From contig UZAN01000020.1 of NCBI GenBank assembly GCA_900618425.1, positions 1 through 22,345 of the forward strand: 22,345 bases of DNA. Direction: 5' to 3'. This stretch comes from Echinostoma caproni. Taxonomy: Eukaryota > Platyhelminthes > Trematoda > Plagiorchiida > Echinostomatidae. Below, piece after piece: positions 9,838 to 18,140 of this stretch. Below the pieces are notes generated by a model. It ran no database searches. It was not told the DNA's origin and saw only the letters and a list, made by a program, of their open reading frames with translations. Numbering within the stretch: the first letter of the stretch is position 1; each line of letters opens with the position of its first letter. A program made the translations under genes and the position numbers.

Positions 9838-9917
9838 GTACTGTTACAATTGTTACATGAGACGGATCGAATGATACTTCACTTTGTTTTGATCGCTTTG
9901 ATTGCATTGACCAAAAG
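9838..9917 (+). CDS. Exon 3 of the armadillo gene (80 nt)
   Basis: This small exon is too short to show as an ORF. It was found because the gap between exons 2 and 4 needed one starting in phase 0 and leaving two bases. The acceptor CTATCCATTTCTCCCAG ends at 9837 and the donor ACCAAAAG|GTGAGC lies at 9917/9918. It encodes VLLQLLHETDRM then ILHFVLIALIALTK and leaves AG, which joins the A of exon 4 to give an Arg codon. It continues the armadillo helix begun in exon 2 (SGLLE|VLLQLL, compare GGIEALVRTVL in human beta-catenin). The phase agreement on both sides is strong internal evidence that it is real. Confidence 0.75.
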
Positions 9918-10869
9918 GTGAGCCAGTTCAACGTGTGGTCCATAACGGATCTTCTCTCGTAGCCGACTATTCGCAGAACACTGCGCAGGTATTGAAGTAT
10001 TTAAATCCCTCTGCCATTTGCTACTCACCGAAAAGGCTCCGGAAAGAACGTAAGTCACGAACTCAAAAAAGAAAATGAAAAACAATCGTTATCGTTGAAT
10101 AAAATGTTTATTCTTTGTTTTATGTTTAAGATGATGGTTGCGAAGGATAAGACCGCAAAGCCTGTAACATGTTCTTGCGCCGGTGATAAATTAAAAACCT
10201 CGGTTTAATAAATCGTGAACACCATTAGAACTACTTCATCATCATCAAATGCACACGCATAATGAAAAAAGTTGTCAGTTTAACGTAAGAGAAAATAGTA
10301 GATGAAGATTTCGAATAAAAATGAACTTTTCTCATATACGATGAAATTTTGTTATTGAAGAGACTATTCGGTTTTATCGGTGATTTCAACGCAGAACGAA
10401 TACAGAAATGAAGACTCTGTTATACATACTAGCCGACAGAGTGTTATGTAATCAATTTTTTGTCATATTTAACTATAAGGAAGAAATGCTGCTTGAGTGG
10501 AAGTAGAGTTGTTTGTACTATTATAAACCATGCTGAACATTCACTGGTTCATGGCTTCAAAACCCAGGACTAGGTCTGCCAGTTTTCATGGGCAAAAGTA
10601 TATTTGTTATTATGAAACTACAACCTTTATTATTCATCACCTAATGGAGTATAATACAATATTACTATGGTCTTTTGCATCACATCAAGTATGATAAGAG
10701 CTTTAAAATCCGGCCGCGCGTGCCTTATCGTGCTATTCTAATGTTTTGCCAGTTGCAGAAGGCCAGCAAACAAATTTTGACCTGTCATGGAGTCATGACC
10801 CGGGCTACCTGGTTTTTCCGGTTAGAGACCGCGTAACTAACCTAAACTGAACTGAATGGTATCCTTCGT
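9918..10869. other. Intron sequence without recognised gene
   Basis: AT-rich. A short GC-richer stretch at about 10735-10859 ends in CTAAACTGAACTGAATGG. This resembles the ACTGAACTGAAC tail of the LINE at 8231-8245, so it may be a 3' scrap of the same or a related element. Confidence 0.35.
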
Positions 10870-11212
10870 CAACCAACATCCTGTAAACGGATCGGTGAAC
10901 CACTAACAGTTCAACTAGGGGAGTTGGCTAAAGACGCTGATTTCATACCAACGAAGAAATGGCGTACGAACCACAATAGCCCACGCATCCCTGGTTGTGG
11001 CAGTGGTCACCGGCTGAACTGGGTATTGAGGTGTATTGGCCATCTTCGATATTTGACCCCGTCGAAAGGTGAATGATCCGATGAACTGGACATCGGCCCC
11101 CAATGGACTGCCTTGCGCGTCAGGCTTTGGATGGCTGAAGGCTTCAGTTGACTATTTCCCTCAGAAATTCCTTTGCTTTGGCCTGGGTAGCTCAGAAATA
11201 TTGCGCCCACCA
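10870..11212 (-). repeat. Interspersed repeat R1, copy 3, minus strand, truncated
   Basis: The reverse complement of this stretch carries the R1 blocks in order (CCCAGGCCAAAGC, GAAGCCTTCAGCCATCC, GTCCAGTTCATCGGATC, a GCCGGTGACCACTGCCACAA block, and a final block around AGTGGTTCACCGATCCG). It stops there, so about 200 bp of the 3' half found in copies 1 and 2 is absent. The minus-strand open frames at 10915-11213 lie within it and are not genes. Confidence 0.75.
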
Positions 11213-12080
11213 CCTAACCAGAGCAGTTTCTTTACCATAAGGATTGTTGTGTCGTGATTGGTCCGGCACACGGTCTGGACTCGAACGGGTGTGTGTGTGT
11301 GTAATTGCTCAGTGTGTAACAATCTACTTGAAAGTGTTTGCACAGCTTTCAAGCATTGGAAAACGCTGTTGTTGATCAACCAAAATGAAAAACGCAAAGT
11401 GGACAAATACACCGCCTGGTAATTCCCAATAAAGTTAACAATAAATTCGTGCAGTGTATCCAAGTGTTTTCACTCGTGAATAAAATTCGCCAACTATGCG
11501 TGACAAACACACTCATAAAGAAATAAAATCTACCAAACTGCTTAACGTTAATATTAGAACGTAAGTTAGTTAAAAGTCACTAATAAGGTCGTCCAGAGCC
11601 CCATTCTTATCGGTAATTGTTTTTACTAACTAAGGAGCTATCGACTTTTGGTACTTAGTTTGCAGCCATCGATTCACATAAGAGGATTAGGAGTCACATT
11701 CTGGCCAAGGTGTAAGCGATCGGAATCCACCCACATAATCCCCCCTGCGCTCCTAAAGACAGTTCGCAGGAACACTCGGTCTACCATGACTAATACCACA
11801 CATGCCTCAGCCATCCCACCATCAACTCCTAATGACCCGAACCAATGCGCATGTGTGAAGACCATAGTGTGAGCAACATCTGGTCATAAAACTGGAATGT
11901 TAATTACCTCTTTTCCAACTTTTCATGATTTCTCCCCCCTAATATAAATTGTGATGTATTAGCCTGTAGAAGAATCACCACAAACGGCCTTGTTCTCTAC
12001 TCTGTGTTTTCTTACAATGTGTCATGATGGTATATTCGGACAATGGAGATTTTGTGTTGGCCAAACATAACGTGCATCAC
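11213..12080. other. Intron sequence; short GT tract; unrecognised GC-richer block
   Basis: A short GT run lies at 11289-11301. The block 11640-11875 is more GC-rich than its surroundings and is open on both strands (11648-11872 plus, 11674-11865 minus). It has no recognisable domain and no good splice sites. It is probably an old repeat fragment. Confidence 0.35.
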
Positions 12081-12194
12081 CTTTAGATGTCCCGGAGCAA
12101 ATGCACAGCTTAGTTGTGAAATAAAGCGGTAAATCAAGGCAAAAAATATATTGAAGTATAGTTCAGCGAAGCGCACTAATATCAGCGAGCTTGT
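12081..12194 (-). CDS. Minus-strand exon-like segment B (38 codons), weak
   Basis: On the minus strand a pyrimidine-rich acceptor (GCTTTTACGCTTGTTTTAAGCAG) ends at 12195. The next 114 nt form exactly 38 codons, to a donor CTAAAG|GTGATG at 12081/12080. The encoded peptide starts TSSLILVRFAELYFNIFF and is hydrophobic with a helical pattern. Both ends are in phase 0, so it is phase-compatible with segments C (14648-14805) and A (6415-6544) as a minus-strand gene. It fits no gap in the plus-strand armadillo gene. AT-rich DNA can produce such hydrophobic reading frames by chance, and I recognise no family. Confidence 0.25.
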
Positions 12195-12368
12195 CTGCTT
12201 AAAACAAGCGTAAAAGCAGCGGTAAGAATACCAAAACCATGTCTGACTTCTCAAAAAAGGATTTAGTAACGAAAAATGCTGTTTTTTTACTGTAATCTTC
12301 GTTTCGCACAACTATTTGAAAGTAAACTTATTCAGATCATCCTTCTCTCCTTACTTTTTGCATTTTAG

Positions 12369-12498
12369 AATGACGTTATGTATTTTGAGGCACATGCTGC
12401 AGATGAAACACATTCGATGTCATCTGCCCGCTGCTTCCGATTATATTCCTTCTTTGCTGTCTCTCATCATCCAACCGATATCATCATCCGAAGTCGAG
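12369..12498 (+). CDS. Exon 4 of the armadillo gene
   Basis: The acceptor TCTCCTTACTTTTTGCATTTTAG ends at 12368 and the donor GTCGAG|GTGAGT lies at 12498/12499. The first base completes the Arg codon begun in exon 3. The frame then reads MTLCILRHMLQMKHIRC, HLPAASDYIPSLLSLII and QPISSSEVE, ending in phase 0. CILRHM corresponds to the CALRHL motif of human beta-catenin, and DYIPSLLSLI to YGLPVVVKLL in the following repeat. This collinearity is one of the main reasons for naming the family. The ATG at 12370 is internal and is not a start. Confidence 0.78.
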
Positions 12499-12559
12499 GT
12501 GAGTTAATTTATCGGCACATCGTTTTTCCTCAGTGTTATCGGTGAATACTTCCCTCCAG

Positions 12560-12635
12560 ATTGCTGAAAGATATGAGTTTTTGATTTGTCTACAATTCAC
12601 AAGTGACGCCCTTTGGGGAAAGATTCCTCATTTGT
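12560..12635 (+). CDS. Exon 5 of the armadillo gene
   Basis: Exon 5 is separated from exon 4 by a 61-nt intron (12499-12559, GTGAGT...CCCTCCAG). Phase 0 is kept: IAERYEFLICLQFTSDALWG then KIPHLF. This parallels the beta-catenin stretch [22 protein letters not shown] followed by GAIPRL. The 3' end is uncertain. A weak donor TTTA|GTGCAA at 12635/12636 would leave one base; without it the frame runs to a TAA at 12659-12661, inside the SINE remnant that starts near 12650. The next plus-strand exon (16742) needs phase 0, so the two do not join directly, and a repeat's worth of sequence is missing between them. Confidence 0.68.
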
Positions 12636-12649
12636 TTAGTGCAAATAAG

Positions 12650-12709
12650 CGGTTCAGTTAACCCGGAGGCCGTGAGCTCAAACCTCATCATCATCATCAT
12701 CATCATCAT
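12650..12709 (+). repeat. Degenerate SINE head and (CAT)8 microsatellite
   Basis: CAGTTAACCCGGAGGCCGTG followed by AGCTCAAACC (12655-12684) matches the CAGTGACCCGGAGGTCGCGT-GTTCGAATCC stretch at 18831-18859. The latter contains a clean pol III B box, so the former is probably a decayed copy of the same tRNA-headed repeat. A CAT trinucleotide run (12686-12709) follows. Confidence 0.55.
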
Positions 12710-14258
12710 TACCGCTCGACTCTCCTGATCTGTGTAACTCCGGAACTGTGGCTAGAAGTAGTCGTACTGACAGTATCCCGCCCATTCGTAAGTGATCTTT
12801 CTTATAAAGTTTATCAAACCGTGATTTGTTGAGCACAAAGTCTGAACTCAGACGCATGTGGCATGTAGTGATATATCCTGAAGGACAAAGTTTAAGCATT
12901 CAAATGAACGCACAGTATTCACAGACTGCACAGTCTGCGATTAGGTCAAGTCAACTCGGGAATGCACTTGAATTTTCCGAAAGAGAGGCAAATTTTCAGC
13001 AGGTTGATATGATGTTTTGACTGAAAAAAAAAACAGTTCGTTTCCTGTGGAAAAAGTTATGCAATCGGAAATGTGTCAGTTTGAACTTATTACGAGAAGC
13101 CGACATAGAAGTATAGCGTGTAAGAGAAGTATTACGCGGGTGGAATATATAAGACATTGAACCGCATTTTGAGGTCCATTTTAGTGACCGTTTGACAAAT
13201 ACGAAAACCTTAGCAGGCAGACTACAGAAGACAGCATGAGAACAATAAGTTCAGTGAGAAAGTGAGAAAAATAGAATAAACTTGAGCACAACCGGGTGTT
13301 TTCGTTTTTTTCTCGAACCGGTGTAGGTTTCTTGAATCTTCTGGAGCTACTGAAGACTATATGCTGGATATAGACCAGGAATCCAAAGCTTATTCTATGG
13401 TGGTACGTCATAAAATGGATTGCATACATGATTCCTAACCAAAAGACTTACGGGTGAGCTAGAGTGAGACAAGCGACCAGCAACAATAACATCAGCGTTC
13501 TTGAATGTAAAAGCGGATGCGTCGGGAGGACGATTTTGTTTGTAAAAATGAAAGGAAAAAGATAAAAAAGAGTACCTGTAAGTATTCTTGTAAGGCCTGA
13601 AACGACCAATGAATTGTATACAATCAAAACAGACAAATTGATATTGATCGATGATAAAATCACACAGTCAGCTTGAATATTGACTGTTCAAGAATATCAA
13701 AAAGTAATTTTCTGTCTAGGGAAATGAATGTGATTCTATATTCAGAAAAATAAAACGGAGCATATATATTGTATTTAGTCTCAATGGCTAAGACAATGCG
13801 ATAGTCAAAACATATCACAATGTCGATGACGGGGCGCTATCCTCGAGAAAACAAACTGATTGACATCCGAAAGATTGATTGAATTCTTGAACACATCAAG
13901 ATAAAATTCACTCAAAAGTCTAAAATGAAATTGATGAGGACGCGATGGGGCTGCTCGGTTCTTCAAGTTCGTACAGATATTTAATTGTTAAATTGTTAAT
14001 TGTTAATTAAATGAGGAAAACCAATCCAAATAGTAATCGGCAAGATCTCTTTTGGGACGCATTTAACAGTTCGACTTGCATTCACGAAACGTCTGGATAA
14101 TCGGTCATTCTCTGGTTCATATTAGGCAACAGATGACCAACTCGACCAGATTTCACTGGAGGCATATCCCCTGTTTTGCGATTCTTACCGCTCGTCAAGC
14201 GTGCGTATCCGGCAATCCTTTGTCATATACTTTTACTCAGGAAGTGTATTTTCTTCAC
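12710..14258. other. Intron sequence; no confirmed gene
   Basis: Mostly AT-rich. The plus-strand open frame at 12826-13020 contains a Gln/Ser-rich stretch (AQYSQTAQSAIRSSQLGNAL) without good splice sites and is not called. The minus strand at 13452-13492 could be a first coding exon: an ATG, a run of leucines ending VACLTLAH, and a consensus donor CACCC|GTAAGT. This is the look of a signal peptide exon, but no downstream exon of the required phase was found. The rest holds only short AT-rich direct repeats such as AATTGTTAA near 13985-14005. Confidence 0.35.
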
Positions 14259-14385
14259 AATAACCTCAATTGCAACATGGTGTAATTTTGGATGGACAGC
14301 TCTTTCAGAGTCAGTCCGATAAAGAACCAATACTACTGAAAAAGCTGTCCTTCCAAAATTACACGATGTTGCAAATGAGGTTATT
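14259..14385. repeat. Hairpin: 50-bp inverted repeat with 27-nt loop
   Basis: The arms 14259-14308 and 14336-14385 are reverse complements with only four mismatches in 50 positions (about 92% identity). They start with AATAACCTCA on the left and end with TGAGGTTATT on the right. RNA from either strand would fold into a long stem. Such foldbacks are typical of small non-autonomous DNA transposons (MITEs), and the shape also resembles a small-RNA precursor. No TA or longer target duplication was established. Confidence 0.85.
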
Positions 14386-14392
14386 GGGAGGA

Positions 14393-14413
14393 ATATATAT
14401 ATATATATATATA
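14393..14413. repeat. (AT)n microsatellite
   Basis: An uninterrupted AT run lies next to the right end of the hairpin. Confidence 0.95.
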
Positions 14414-14647
14414 ATCATATCGTTTTGCCAGTTTGTATAGTTTATTCTCCGTTGGAGTTGTTAAAATATGTCCAATAAAACGAGGGCACCTTTTGCCTAT
14501 ATTTGGTGAAGCTAAAAAACCACTATTGCTCAGTCGCTGCCGCGTGCCTGCGTGATTTGTATAGCATCCATCAGTGAAGAACTCTAGTAGAGACTGTGAA
14601 CCTTAATTTTCAAGGACGGACAATGTTTACTCAAGAATATTACTCAC

Positions 14648-14805
14648 CGTAAAATTGAAAAGAGACGATAGATTGTGGCACTCGTTTTGTACTTCATTGG
14701 ACATGGCGAAGATAGCCGGAATCATGTTGTAACCCCTCAGTCGTCCTGAGATCTCTCGATGGAGCGCCTGATTTAGTGTAGAATATGTTTCAAATACATC
14801 GTGTC
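14648..14805 (-). CDS. Minus-strand exon-like segment C; fits the armadillo gap between exons 5 and 6
   Basis: On the minus strand the acceptor TTCTCTGCAAAAATATCTTTTAG ends at 14806 and a consensus donor TTTACG|GTGAGTA lies at 14648/14647. The 158-nt exon takes one base from its predecessor, then encodes 52 residues (HDVFETYSTLNQALHREI, RGYNMIPAIFAMSNEVQ, NECHNLSSLFNFT) and ends in phase 0. GYNMIPAIF...VQNECHNLSSLFN is an armadillo-like helix pattern. It resembles the EEIVEGCTGALHIL stretch that beta-catenin has just before ARDVHNR. Exon 5 would leave one base and exon 6 starts in phase 0 and contains [10 protein letters not shown], so phase and content both fit the gap. The segment lies in the right intron but on the wrong strand. 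Confidence 0.6.
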
Positions 14806-15184
14806 CTAAAAGATATTTTTGCAGAGAAGTCAACTTTTGTGCACCAAACTACATGTAACAGTGTCTTAGTAGCTGACAGAAGATGAAAATTTTGTCTACG
14901 CAACAACCTCGGCCCGGACGAAAATCACCTTGTGTTTATCTCAAATATTCCATTCATTTCGGTAAGAATCTATAGAAATGGAAGCCATAATTTCGGACAC
15001 CAATTCGAATTATTAGTGCACGACCACGTTTTACCAACGGTAATTAAGATAAACTTCATTCAACTAAAGGGAGTTTTTCAATCTTTAGTTCCTCATGGAG
15101 CAGAATACAAAGCTATCTCAGCAGGATGACATTTCAAATACCGAAGATTTGCTTTTTTATTATACGCTTTTTTTAGCGTGATAA
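14806..15184. other. Intron sequence without recognised gene
   Basis: AT-rich. The open frame at 14932-15129 has no motif and no splice context. Nothing was called. Confidence 0.4.
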
Positions 15185-15436
15185 ACAGCAGACAGGGCGG
15201 ACCCGATATTCACGAAGACCTACCGTTCAGTGATGGAAACCGGTCACTTTAGCCCCGGGACTTGGAGTGGCGAACCACATAAGGCCCCGATAGGTTAGGT
15301 GTGCTATTGAACCGGACGACAGCACAGCTGTCTACCACCAAAGTATAGTGGCGATAGTGGGGCTCGAATCTCGGACCATAAGGTCCAAAGTACGCCAATG
15401 ACAGCGAATAAACCACCGCGCTACCCGTATCCCATT
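15185..15436 (-). repeat. tRNA-derived SINE, minus strand
   Basis: The reverse complement begins GGGTAGCGCGGTGG (A-box-like TAGCGCGGTGG, forward 15413-15423). About 50 nt later it has AGATTCGAGCCCC (B-box-like, forward 15358-15371). This is the internal pol III promoter layout of a tRNA. A GC-rich, non-tRNA body follows and runs to about 15185, where a short T/A-rich stretch (TTTTTTTAGCG, forward 15168-15178) lies near the 3' side. Because the tRNA-like head is followed by some 180 nt of unrelated body, it is a SINE rather than a tRNA gene. Boundaries are approximate. Confidence 0.7.
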
Positions 15437-16741
15437 TAAGCGGATCTAATCAGTTGTTCTGATGCGTATTTAAGTTATTTTGTAATTTTTATCCCCCTCC
15501 CAATTGTCTACGATTCACTCTGTGATGATCGGTTTTATTGGCGCACTTTTAGAATGCAACTAGAAACTGTGCTTGCTCTCTTGGATGCTCAAACGTTTTT
15601 TATCGTTGTAATAGACTTTAGTTAATACAGCGAGAGAGCAAATACAACACCCAGTGCATACACACGTACCGAGTCGAAGGGGCGGCACTAAAGTGATGAT
15701 AGTGGGTTGGCTACATTTTTGTTCCACCCTGAAGCTTGCAGGATTCGTATTAACTGTTCTTAAAAAATTGTCGTGACGGCTCCTTTTGCATAAAATTCCT
15801 TGACGGACCGAGGAAGAAAGAGGAAGTCATAATTGACGGCTAAAATTAATCCTTATTGAAGGAATGTATTATAATGACGTTTTTTGTAATGTTATTACGC
15901 ACGTTTTTATATGACGAAAATTGCAATCTGTCTTCATGATTGAAGTGGAAGATAGACTTTGGCTTACTGTTTGGGGCGGGGCAAGTCCGTGTCACAGACT
16001 GTCCATCATGTGCTCAGTTCACATTAAGGCGATTTGCGAGTTGGTAGTAGCCCGCGTAGTTGTTTGCAGCTGTCCAAATTAGTCCACTCCTAACTTTGGC
16101 CTCGAGTTCTGGCGGGAGAGTCTTAGCTAATGATCCATTAAATGCACACTATAGATTATTTCGGTCTATTATAGAATGATCATCATTTTATTCATCTTCG
16201 GCTCATATTGTGGTCTAAGTAGTATGATTTTACAGAGTACGGTTGTTTTTAGTGCGAACTTTCTAAAACACGTTTTTCAATCTGAACTCAGAGAGATTTC
16301 CTATTTGACGAGGTCTTTTGACAACTGACACACTCTGAACTAATGGAAACTTTCTACTTTTTCCATTGCAGTTCGCTTTCCGTGGTTTTATTCTGTCCTG
16401 TAGATGAGATCCCCGGTAGTACTTGTTCGCAGTCTTCACAAACAATGGACGCTTGTGTTACATCTTAACCATGTGCTGACTGTATGGTTCAATAAATATC
16501 CCAGTAAACACTGAAACACCTCATGCTGGACAAAAAATAGATTATACTTATATTGGATAGGCGACTTTACGGACAAAAACGTTTGTATGTTGTTTGACTC
16601 CGTCCTAACGTGGACAAAAACAGCCTTCCTTGTCACCTGCCCTACCCCACCCCCACCTCTGCTCCTGAAGTTACACGCACAATTCCTTTGTATTTCAAAT
16701 GTGTTCCACATTTACATTAGTCTCGAATCATTGTTTTCCAG
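15437..16741. other. Intron sequence leading to exon 6
   Basis: No gene, RNA or repeat was recognised. A GC-rich patch around 16610-16680 contains a C-run that makes spurious Pro-rich or Gly-rich frames on either strand. The acceptor of exon 6 closes the interval. Confidence 0.4.
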
Positions 16742-16986
16742 ACTCCCGGAAATCTTGAAACCAATCCATCGGACACAGAGATTTTGAACAAATACAAAAA
16801 TAAAAACGCACGAGATTTTTACCAATTGGCCGAACGAATTTGCGTTCGATCTTTGCGAACCGTTTTCGGTCTGTCCCCTGCGGCTGTTTACGCTGCCTCG
16901 TGTGTGTCTCAACTGGCCACTCTGCCTGATTTGGCATTGCAAATGCGAACGCACGGTGCGGTCCCGATTCTGTTAAGTAGTTTGAG
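16742..16986 (+). CDS. Exon 6 of the armadillo gene
   Basis: The acceptor TCGAATCATTGTTTTCCAG ends at 16741 and the consensus donor TTGAG|GTAAGT lies at 16986/16987. The frame starts in phase 0 and leaves two bases. After a charged, Asn-rich lead-in it reads [40 protein letters not shown] and [19 protein letters not shown]. This follows human beta-catenin repeats 11-12 closely in pattern: ARDVHNRIVIRGL, then [20 protein letters not shown], then [19 protein letters not shown]. The ASC...LA....[14 protein letters not shown] part is a textbook armadillo repeat. This is the best-preserved coding segment of the window. Confidence 0.85.
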
Positions 16987-17555
16987 GTAAGTTGTTTCGC
17001 TAGTCAAGATCACTACCGACTGCTGGATATGTACGGATTATTGATGAAATACGAAGTTATGTTCTTATTGGCAATCTATTGAACCTTTGTCGATAAATCA
17101 TATTATTCTCACTTTGTTTAGCCTGGAGGCAAAATTCCCAGGTATTCCATACCACACGTGATGAACACAGCCAAGTTGATAAGTGATATTTCTTCCTCCG
17201 ATTAGGTACTGATCAAGATTGTGTCCGTTCCAAAAAGCGCTAACTCCTCTCTCCCCATCAATTGACCACCTTTCAGCTACTTGGCGTGAACGGAGATTTA
17301 TGCTCACAGGACGCTACTAGCACCAGAACAGTCTTCGGGGCCAGAGAACTGGTGCAGACAGACCGTGGTTATCCATAGTATCGATGGCCCTATCGTGCCG
17401 ATTTATGTCACCGATAATTTGATAGGAAGTATTCACTGTGAATTGGGGTATCAGTGCTGGTGGAAACTGACTATAAGCTTACAAGAATGCATGATAGTGT
17501 AATGTCCATAGACGCAGTGAAGTAATTTGACTAACAGCTTCCTACTGGTTTTTAG

Positions 17556-17667
17556 TGGTTCGTGCACTGGTCTGCTTCCTGAATTTCTTGATCCGATTTT
17601 CACGGGGGTCGATGAGCTCACATCACTCATGCTGTTCAACAATACGTTTCCGGGAATTTCAATCCAG
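17556..17667 (+). CDS. Exon 7 of the armadillo gene
   Basis: The acceptor CTTCCTACTGGTTTTTAG ends at 17555. Its first base T completes the AG left by exon 6 to a Ser codon, then the frame reads GSCTGLLPEFLDPIFTGVDE and LTSLMLFNNTFPGISIQ, ending in phase 0 at ATCCAG|GTTCAA (17667/17668, a weaker donor). It falls where beta-catenin has only a short loop between the last two helices, so it would be a lineage-specific insertion of about 35 residues. The exact phase match supports it. The intron before it (16987-17555) contains a minus-strand open stretch (17098-17307) that I could not assign. Confidence 0.7.
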
Positions 17668-18032
17668 GTTCAATCTGTTCGCTGTACAATAAGCGTCCTC
17701 CACACATTTCACAATAATAATAATAATGCAGATTCAATGGATTGTGCTTTGTTCAGTCTATTTTTCTGCCATAGTTATCAAAAGTATCAAACTGAATTAC
17801 TACAGTTGATGTTCAGTTCAGAATGACTCAGACGCGACGGTGTTCAAGGGGTTCAGATCATCGAACTCACGACATGGAGAATCTGATCTAAAGCCTCATC
17901 ATCGCCGTCTATCTCTTCATTTCTGTATATGGCCACGGACCCTTTTTTGAAAGTTGGCTGCACAGTTGTATACTCAATAGATAAAATGGCAGTAAGGAAT
18001 ATTTGTTTATTTTATTTTTCTGACCCTTGCAG

Positions 18033-18140
18033 TTTCAAGATACTTGTAAAGAAAGATTTACGACATCTTACGCAGCAACTTTATTCGCCGTTTTGTCAAA
18101 AACAGTTGGACACAGGCGAAAAAACCAACGAGTACTTTGA
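18033..18140 (+). CDS. Exon 8, possibly the last coding exon, of the armadillo gene
   Basis: The acceptor TTTTATTTTTCTGACCCTTGCAG ends at 18032. Phase 0 reading gives FQDTCKERFTTSYAATLFAV then LSKTVGHRRKNQRVL and a TGA at 18138-18140. TSYAATLFAVLSK...RRKNQRVL parallels the C-terminal end of the human beta-catenin armadillo domain, ATYAAAVLFRMSEDK...YKKRL. If the TGA is used, the protein ends with the armadillo domain and lacks the acidic transactivation tail. Alternatively the GTACTT at 18132 is a donor and more exons lie beyond. The competing frame (17929-18165) is open too but needs a phase that exon 7 does not supply. Confidence 0.72.
   Translation, partial: FQDTCKERFTTSYAATLFAVLSKTVGHRRKNQRVL

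Noticed and set aside
12826..13020. Gln/Ser-rich open frame considered as an extra plus-strand exon between exons 5 and 6
   Set aside because: No convincing acceptor or donor and no armadillo pattern; the minus-strand segment at 14648-14805 fits the gap better.
13452..13492. Minus-strand signal-peptide-like start (ATG, leucine run, GTAAGT donor)
   Set aside because: The required next exon, starting with one base to complete a codon, was not found in the downstream minus strand; the 41-nt size makes chance likely.
17098..17307. Minus-strand open frame ending at a GTGAGA donor-like site (SAFWNGHNLDQYLIGG)
   Set aside because: Composition is protein-like, but no clear acceptor and an equally open alternative frame; possibly part of an old repeat. 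Not supported enough to call.
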